Shown here one piece after another: positions 56,501 to 64,000 of a stretch of 64,000 nt of DNA. The notes beneath the pieces were generated by a model, which was given only the letters and a program-made list of their open reading frames with translations, did not search any database and was not told where the DNA came from. The stretch is from NCBI GenBank assembly GCA_038380795.1, contig CM076275.1, forward strand, positions 312,501 through 376,500. The letters run 5' to 3'. Position numbers and translations under genes: made by a program. The stretch is from Pyrocephalus nanus. Its lineage: Eukaryota; Chordata; Aves; Passeriformes; Tyrannidae. Position 1 is the stretch's first letter, and the number at the start of each line of letters is the position of its first letter.

Positions 56501-56565
56501 AACTCTGAGCAGCTTGAAGGAGGTGCTCAGCACACAGGTGTGTGTGTTTGCTAACTCTGCACAGG

Positions 56566-56579
56566 GAGGGGGGGGGGGG
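56566..56579. repeat. Poly-G run
   Basis: An interrupted G-run of about 15 bases in otherwise AT-rich intergenic DNA. Confidence 0.85.
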
Positions 56580-57419
56580 TTTCTTCCTGCTGGAAGGGAC
56601 AGATTTTGTGTCAGTCAAGTAAGTAGAAACACATAGGCTGGGTAGCAGTACCCCTTACTTAACAATTTGAGTCTGCTGAAGTCAGTAGTGCTGAAATTAC
56701 CTGGTTTAATATTGGTTGTTGTCTCATCACTACATCCAATATGTAGAGATTCTATGGTTAGTGTGTACAGAAATTAATCTTTGCACAGATGTTCCTGTTC
56801 TTTGTTTGGTCAGAGTTGGATTAATTCATCTCTCAGAACGGCCTTTAAATATGGTCCATTCAGCTTTGCCAATTCAGTGCCATCAGGGAATACAACAGTT
56901 AGCAGACAGACCAGAAATTGGACCATGCTATGCCATGGTATTTGTTGCAGTGTCAGGATGTGTCACTACTTTTCTGTGAAGATACATTTTCACTATTACC
57001 ATGCAAAGGATGTGGCTTATGAGTGACTGCCTGTATTTCATCATTTAGCATTTTTCTATGTTTCCAGCATGTACATATGTATATGGTGTTCTTTAAGGCT
57101 GATATATTGTGGGAACATCTCAAGGTGTGTTTATGCCCTGAAACACAAAAAAATTAGCTGTACTTTTTATTATAATGGGGTTTCGCTTTTTACTGGTCAG
57201 TCTATTGTCTACAGGTAATAGTGAAAGCTGCTGTGTTGAAGTCACGCTTCTTGCAGTGTACTCTCTCTGACTTTTAAACTTGTGTCCCTTTTTACTGGGT
57301 AATGATCAGTTTGGATGTTACTTGATAAACCAGAATCCCATCTAGGCCAAATACTGCAAGAGCTCCTCCTAATGGAGTAACTGAAAGGGAGAAAAGGGGA
57401 AAGGAAAAAGAAAAAGACA

Positions 57420-57460
57420 ACCCCCAAATAAACAAACAAACAAACCAAAACACAAAACAA
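57420..57460. repeat. (AAAC)n-like low-complexity tract
   Basis: AAATAAACAAACAAACAAAC followed by CAAAACACAAAAC; simple repeat. Confidence 0.85.
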
Positions 57461-57649
57461 GTTGGAAAGGGAACATAGGGAAATTTCTCTGCATTTGTTG
57501 CTCTGCTTTCTTTCCTAATTTGGATGGTCTTACCATGTTACTGAAAGGCATTGGTACACATTTGTCTGAAACATTGTTTGGAATGCTTCAGAGCAAAGTA
57601 CTCATTTCTTCTGCAAATTATTTTGGAGAGTGAAATCCATACTTGGATC

Positions 57650-57680
57650 CGGAAGGGGGGGTGGAGGGAGGGGGGAAAGG
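57650..57680. repeat. G-rich purine tract
   Basis: G7, then TGGAGGGA, G6 and AAAGG; four or more G-runs, so a quadruplex is possible on the plus strand. Confidence 0.75.
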
Positions 57681-60133
57681 TGTAAAAGCTGGTGCAGTTT
57701 TCCTTTGAGAGTGTACGTGGAAAGGCTGAGTGCCACACAAAACTGATCACAAATGCCCCCCTCTTCTGCCCACATTAACAGTAACAATTATGCAAAGCTG
57801 TTTTCTTTGCAAACTCAAATTTGTATGCAGGGAGCATTTACATAATGAAAAGATGGCTGGGCTAAATTGAATATTTGGCATATAATAAAGACTTCTAGAT
57901 TCCAGTGCTATAGATTCTGGTACTTTTTCGCTTCTGGTGAATGCGTGCCTCTACTCACTGGTCTGAGTAGGGATGACAAAACAGAATCCTAATCTAAGCT
58001 GACAAAATGTTCTCAACAAACAGATGAATATGTTTTAATTCGAGCTGTCACCAATAAAAGAATGGGCTAGCCGGAGCAGGCTGATAGGGAGAGACTGTTA
58101 GGCTTTTATTCTGTTTGTTTTATTTCTTTTTTATATAGACCAGAGTCACCTTGAAACAAATTTGAAATAATCACAGCTGTTAAAATAAATAGGTATTGTA
58201 ATCTAATGAATTATCATTAAGGGATTTCTACAAGATGTGACTAAAGATTCGTATTTTGTACAAAAGTAGTGTAGTAAGTTTTAGGGCTGTTTGAGTCAGT
58301 GGAACTACATTTGGCAAAGAAACAGATGGCAGTTATGGCAAAAGCAGTTTTCTATCACAGTGTTACTGCTGGGCACTTCAATCACAGGTGTAAATAAGAG
58401 CTCCCTGGGGACTGCTGCTCCACATCCAGCTGTGAGAATCTCCGAGGGGCTATTTTAACAGATGGACATCATCACAAAGCTGCTCAGACCTAATGTCTCT
58501 CCGCTGAAAGCTGTCAAAAGTAGTGTGTATGGCTTTATATTATGGAGTTTCTCCACCCCTTTTAGAATCCTGTGATGTATATCATTATTTAGATAATCAC
58601 TATCTGATTTGCAAGAGCTGTGTAAGGTTAAAAACAAATTTAATGCAAGCCAAATCTGTTCATTAAGTTTTTCCATGGTCGCTTTTAACTTCCTGGCCAA
58701 AATGTGTACATATGTTTGGTTCTTACGTATTCCAGAAGATGGCTGCAATAAATAAAAATGGCATCTGTTGCTAATGTCAGAATTTGATGACAGCTGGTGA
58801 TTTTCAGGTAAGAAGACCCAATTCTGTTTTCACTTCTCTTTGAAATCCAGAGAACTGACTGAGCTGCAGCAATGTATAAGGGTCTGATTGGCCTTCTAAT
58901 GGTCTAATATTTAAATAAATCAGAAGACAAGGTGAGGAGGGACTAAATTGGAACTGTTCAGCATGCCATGTTTCTGTGTCTCTCAGAAGTAGTGAAAAAA
59001 CATTCTTCATAATCTGAGTCAGAAATGAAGTAAAGGGTAGCCATGAAGTATAATTTTCCTGGCACTGAACAAGGGTGTGTTACAACTAATATGCATTTCC
59101 TGAATGTTTATTCATACAGTTTTAGGTCTTACAACTTGTTAGATCTTGCAAAGAGAAAGGATCTTCCTTCTTCAATCTCTGTTCATGGAAGGAGTGTTTA
59201 ACAGTAGAATTCATTTGTTTAAGTGTCTCAATTTGAAAGACACATAAGCTTTCTCTTTAGTCATTTTAGGAGAAGGCCACTTCCAACAGAGTTAGGGTGC
59301 ATTTGTTTCATTTTGTTTACAGAGTCAATATGTCCAAGGTATCTAGATGATGAACTTAAATATTTACCTTTTATTCAGGATAATTTAGGTGTATAAAGCA
59401 TTAACTACATAATTTAAAGTGAGCAAATTTGTGTAGCTTAGAGGTAAGTTCAATTAATTAATCTGTTAAATTAATTTAAAAGAATGAATTAAACTAACAT
59501 TTGCTACAATTAACTTGTCCAATTCTAGTACTGAAATGTGTCATTTCAATTCTAGACTGATGAAGTAGATGACTTATTTTGATTTCTTAACTAACCATAT
59601 AGAGAGGGACCTACAAATTACAAAATTCATCAATACTTAGTTACTATGTACTTCTCACTTGGCAGGTCATCCCATGACACTCTTGGTGAGACACTCTGCT
59701 GAGCAATATGAAAAATATGGGGTACCTTTTTATAATTTCTTGTTAGGACAGTTTCTGCTATTCTGTTCTCTATTTGGGCAAAAGACCTTTTCCTAGTATG
59801 CTCTTTTGACTTGGTAGTGGGTTTTTTTCTCCCCTCATCATCTTCCTCTTCACCAAGTATCAGTTCTTTCTCCCCATTTTCAAAGCACTTGTATAGCTGG
59901 TTCTTAGACCCCTTGCAGCATAGTTTGGGGGAAAAGTGTTTGATTTTCCACAAATGTCACTCCAGATTTTGCATTTAAAACTGCACAATCAAGAGAAAAC
60001 ACGTCTGTTGATGACTGTTACAACAACAGTTTACATTCTGTAAGTAAAATACTATCCTTTCCAGTGTACCTTGTAGGTGATGGTATCTTTCCTGAAGTAA
60101 TATCCTGACTGCAGACAGACTGGCTTTAGGCTT

Positions 60134-60155
60134 TTCTGTTCTTTAAAGAACAGAA
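60134..60155. repeat. Perfect 22-bp palindrome
   Basis: The inner 18 bp CTGTTCTTTAAAGAACAG is self-complementary, and two more T/A pairs extend it on each side. It holds two AGAACA hexamers pointing outward with 4 bp between them. Confidence 0.92.
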
Positions 60156-60501
60156 TTCAATTGGAAAGGAGCTGAGACAAGCAAAATCTTCCAATTCCCA
60201 CAAGCAGTGTCAAGACCAGGTATTTGCTGCATAATCACTTCCTGCAGGACAATAAACAACATTTAAGGTCCAAATGTCACTGCTGTACCATTTTATAAAT
60301 AGTGGCCTGCATCAGGTTGGCTGTTCTTTCACTTTTCACTATGGTAGAAATAAAGCTAAAACTTTTACTCCAAATATTTTGGACACAACTTTTTAGTGTG
60401 ATTTCTACCAAACTTCTCTTGTTCCTCATTTAATTTTATAGAAATATCTGCAAGAATATGATGAGGTGGGCTTGGTTTATAAAAGGCAGTGCACTTTAGA
60501 A

Positions 60502-60523
60502 AGTGCACTTTATAAAGTACACT
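60502..60523. repeat. Near-perfect 22-bp palindrome with adjacent direct repeat
   Basis: AGTGCACTTT and AAAGTACACT flank TA, with one mismatched pair. A further AGTGCACTTT copy lies just before it at 60489-60498, so three arms of the same word cluster within 35 bp. Confidence 0.85.
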
Positions 60524-63500
60524 GGTTTTGAGATATGAACAAATATCAAATTATCTGGTTGATTCTCCAAAAAGTATAAGCTGATTAATGCAATTGCAAA
60601 TCCCATATCTATAGAAATACCTTTACTTAAAATAACTGTGCCATTAGCTTAATAAAAGCAATGAACCTTTTAAAGATTTCAAGTCTTTGTTAATGACTCT
60701 TTCCATGAGTCTGCACTTTACCATATACTCCTGTTTTAATTAATTTGCACTTCTGTTTCATATAATTGTTGTTCTACTTCTGTTGCTTTTGTAGATGACC
60801 TCTCCTCACACCCTGTTCCCCTTTAAAGGAGTCCTCCTTCACCCAAAATGCCTAAAATGAGATGTACAGGACAGCAATTTTTTATAGAACTGTCAGCTGC
60901 ATATTTTTGTTTCTATCCATAGCAGATAGTGCCAGAAGTGAAAGCATACTAGAAAGCTGCTGAAATTATTGCTTGATTCTGACTTGATGGATTTACTGTT
61001 GGTTTTCGTCCATAGTGTAAAAGACAACATAGTTTAAAGAGCAATGAATGGTGATAAAGACATTATGCACTGAATTCTCACTTTTCACTTGGTCCACTGA
61101 CATCTGCCCGTATAACTCAGTTTTCTGTTCATCTATTCAGACACTGTCCTTTGTTTCCATTTATTTAGAGAGTTTAAAGCTGAAACTCTTTAACCATGTG
61201 AGGATCTAGCAAGTAGTACATTATTTTAGTTTGCCTTAGTTTTTAAGAATTGATTTCATAAGCGTGACTTGTCCTCTTATTTTCAGACATATCTCAGTTA
61301 ACCTTAACCCACAGCAGAAAGTATTATCAATGTTGATTTTACAAGATTGCCTAGTTTTAGTGATAAAGTACCTGTACTAAGATTCTGTTTGGGCAGAACT
61401 TGAGAGCCAGTCCCCAGACTTTATCTTTTGCAGTGAGAAAGATAGTGGTGTGTAGGCTTCAAAGCTGAGTTTTATCAGAGTACTGAATAACACTTTTGGA
61501 ATCAGAAAACTTGGAGTAAGTCATAACACACATAAGGCATTCTTTTTTGCATGCACCCACCCATTGTACCTTTTAAGCGTCTTCACCAGACTCACACTGC
61601 CAAGTCGGTGGTTTTCTTGGTGTTAAAGCAATTCTGGCAGTCTCCTCTTGGCTCCCCAAGGAAATATTAACCCTCTAAAGTCAGGCCACATGTCTGTTCT
61701 TTTCTTTCCGTGGCACACTTTGGGTTTTTTTAACTCAAGAGCTCAAATGAGCACGCAGGTGTTAGCTGAGATAAAGCCAGTCCTGCACTCATCCCACAAC
61801 TTGGCTGGGAAAGAGATCATGATGTGCCAGTTTTTCCTAAACGCAGCACCAATTTGTGATTGAAGAACAAATATGGTCTGCAAAATGTAGACTCCTTGGT
61901 GCCATGCCCAAAGATTGAGGCTGCTTCATACAAAATTCTGGTTTATTGTTTGTTTAGATGCTGGGAAAAATTTTCTTAAAATATCTAAGTATGAAGAAAA
62001 CCTATGAATTGCAAAGCAAGGTTATACATTAGGTACAACTGAACCTCATTTTAAAATAGGAAGTGTAATTTTGAAATAATTCATACTTATTTGTGTCTTG
62101 GACCTGTTCTTGGGCATTCCCAACACCTCTGTGCAGCGCTGCTGGCCAGGGCAAACCTGTTTCTGATGCTGATGACAGTTAGCAGTTCACATGTGATTTA
62201 GCAGATACTTCTATTTGTAAAAAAAATGCAGCTTTTATCAAATGAAATTAATTTACCCCTTCTCAGGCCAGCTTCCTTAGTCTTAGAAACAACACACTTA
62301 GAAAAGAGCCAAGCATACATGCAGAAAATTATGTCTTGGAAGTCTTTGGCATAGTATAGCAACAGCTATTTCTGGAGTGCCACACTGTAAGATTTCTGGT
62401 TTAATCTGGAGGATTTGGAGATTATGATCAAAAAAGATTGATATTTTAGAAGTTCGTCTGTTCTTTTGCAAAAGTAAAACCTTCCCCTTCTTGCCAAATT
62501 CTGCATTTTTGTCAGATTCTGCTTCCATTTCGCTAAGCTACAGGAGGCAAGCCAGTCTTATTTTTAAAATTAAGTTCAAGGCTGCATTCAGCAAAAGAAA
62601 CTGCTGGGTTTTGGGGTTTCAAATACTTCAAGCTGACAACTACAAGTACAGCAAGGGTGGTGTCTTTACTGAATGTCTGAAGATGGGGATAGTTACCAGC
62701 CCAATTGCAGTCCTGTGGAGTTCTTTGGAAGACTATAAAATGAGGGATTCTGCAGCATCTCCACAGTCACGCTGGGCGTGGGAGCAGGTGGTGTCTGTGC
62801 AGAGCACTGCAACACTCATGGGGAGGGTACTGTCACATCAGCTCAAACCCACAAAACAAGGATTAGTCACTTCTATTTTTTTAGCACAGCTCACTCTTTT
62901 CTCAGTCCATGCAACAACAGGTGCTTGTTATTAGAGGCAAGTTGTGTTTCTGGTGGATGCCACTGAAAAGCATGTTCTAAGAATAACAGTTTTGCATCAT
63001 GACCAACATGTCAGCACCTCTCTGAATGGGGGACCTCCAGCTCAGGTGCCTTTCTGGCCCTTACCTCAAGTGGAGAAGAGCACAGGCACTCGAAGCTGGA
63101 AGATGAAGTATCAGTGAACTGATCCAAAGGGATCCTAAAGATATTCTCGGTGTCATGAGTAGGTTAAAGCCTTTGGCAGCTAAATGGGGTTAGGCACCCA
63201 ATACTGGGCTGGCAAAAATATAGTCACTGTATCAAGATTTCTATCAGCTAGAAAAGGGAGATACCAAACTGCCTGGAGGGGTGCTTCTAAGAAACAATGG
63301 TATTCCTTAGTGTTTATGGAAACAGGTGCACCACAAAGTGCTTCCTGAAACATTTTTCCAGTATTTATTCTATTAAGTTTTGTTCAACACACTTTATCAG
63401 AACTTTTGAGGCTGCTTTTATTTTGTTTGCAATTTCTTTTTTTTTAATGCACTAAAAGGTTTTGGGGTTTTTTCCAGAAGAGAATTAAAAGGAGTTAGGA

Positions 63501-64000
63501 AAGCTACAGGCCACTTCTGAAAATAAAGGATAGATGGAAATATTCATGGTAGAAACATTAGGCAAATGTATAAAGCTATCTGCTGGACTAAATCCAGCAG
63601 AACTATAATATGTGGAAAATGTAACTATAAACCTAGGAGACATATAAGGGCTAGCAGTTTAGTACTTAACCTTTGCAGAATCTAAGGAATTTTTAAATGA
63701 GAAATCAGTACCTGAAGATTCTGACGAAAAAAAATCAGTGTTTCTAAACAAATTATGTGCTTGAGGTAAAAACAGTAGGGTCTTCCTGCTTACCTTTTAC
63801 AAAAAAGTCAGATTTGAAAGTTAGGGTGGTCCTATTGCACTCTGTGCATCATCTAGGAGTGTTCATTCATTTAGCTTTCCTACAATTAAAAGATGTAGGA
63901 TTTTTAAAAGGAATCATTCGCTAACCAGACACTGTCATTTAGTTTCACTGGAAACACAGGCCAACAGAAAGCAGCCACCAACTTGTGCAGTGCTAAAACC

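Larger units (their letters stand above)
27801..64000. other. Intergenic 5' flank of GABRG2 (about 36 kb, no gene recognised)
   Basis: This is AT-rich sequence without recognised exons. In other vertebrates the next gene upstream of GABRG2 in the GABRB2-GABRA6-GABRA1-GABRG2 cluster is GABRA1, transcribed in the same direction, so its 3' end is expected beyond 64 kb. None of the frames here resembles its C-terminus. Contents recognised: a CR1 remnant at about 35170-35590 and a doubtful one at about 33680-33960, simple repeats near 28979, 30768, 42655, 56565, 57420 and 57650, small duplications and palindromes. Frames up to 147 codons (62491-62934 plus; 59630-59953 minus; 41019-41354 minus; 55489-55830 minus) have no family signature and are left as unsupported. 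Confidence 0.75.

Noticed and set aside
62491..62934. 147-codon plus-strand frame
   Set aside because: No recognisable domain, low-complexity-free but unlike any family I know; no supporting neighbour exon. Kept as unsupported.

Overview
This is a stretch of vertebrate nuclear DNA, almost certainly from a bird. It is AT-rich, with sparse short exons, large introns and no bacterial-style gene packing. The recognisable interspersed repeats are CR1 LINE 3' fragments, including the type whose 3' end carries an ATTCTGTGATTCTGTGAT-like tail. These are the dominant repeats of avian genomes. I could not identify the species.

One protein-coding gene is supported: the 5' part of GABRG2 (GABA-A receptor gamma-2 subunit), on the minus strand. 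Four coding exons are visible: exon 1 at 27062-27168 (107 bp), exon 2 at 4915-5063 (149 bp), exon 3 at 3228-3295 (68 bp) and exon 4 at 2581-2801 (221 bp). All have GT/AG junctions and join in frame (545 nt, about 181 codons plus 2 nt). The later exons (rest of the ligand-binding domain, Cys-loop, four membrane helices) lie beyond the left edge. Exon 1 was found by reading the minus strand for a signal peptide in the correct splice phase. It sits between two long C-tracts (G-tracts in the gene's sense), and its 107-nt coding length equals the human one as I recall it.

Layout: 1-5063 holds exons 4, 3 and 2 with introns 4 (partial), 3 and 2. 5064-27061 is the ~22 kb intron 1, with three CR1 fragments, several perfect palindromes and, just inside its 5' end (26.1-26.9 kb), a GC/CpG-rich block containing a ~21-copy 20-bp minisatellite and an RE1/NRSE-like silencer match. 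27169-~27800 is the probable 5' UTR and promoter, with G-quadruplex-capable runs beside the start codon. From ~27.8 kb to 64 kb is intergenic sequence 5' of GABRG2. In other vertebrates the neighbour on this side is GABRA1, but no GABRA1 exon was recognised. This stretch holds CR1 remnants, microsatellites, low-complexity A/C- or T/G-rich tracts and palindromes.

The other long open frames are explained by the minisatellite (a 20-bp period opens several frames), by CR1 sequence, or by chance. No new enzymatic, mobile or defence system was found. The items most worth a second look are regulatory: the RE1-like site at the edge of the minisatellite, and the G-runs flanking exon 1.
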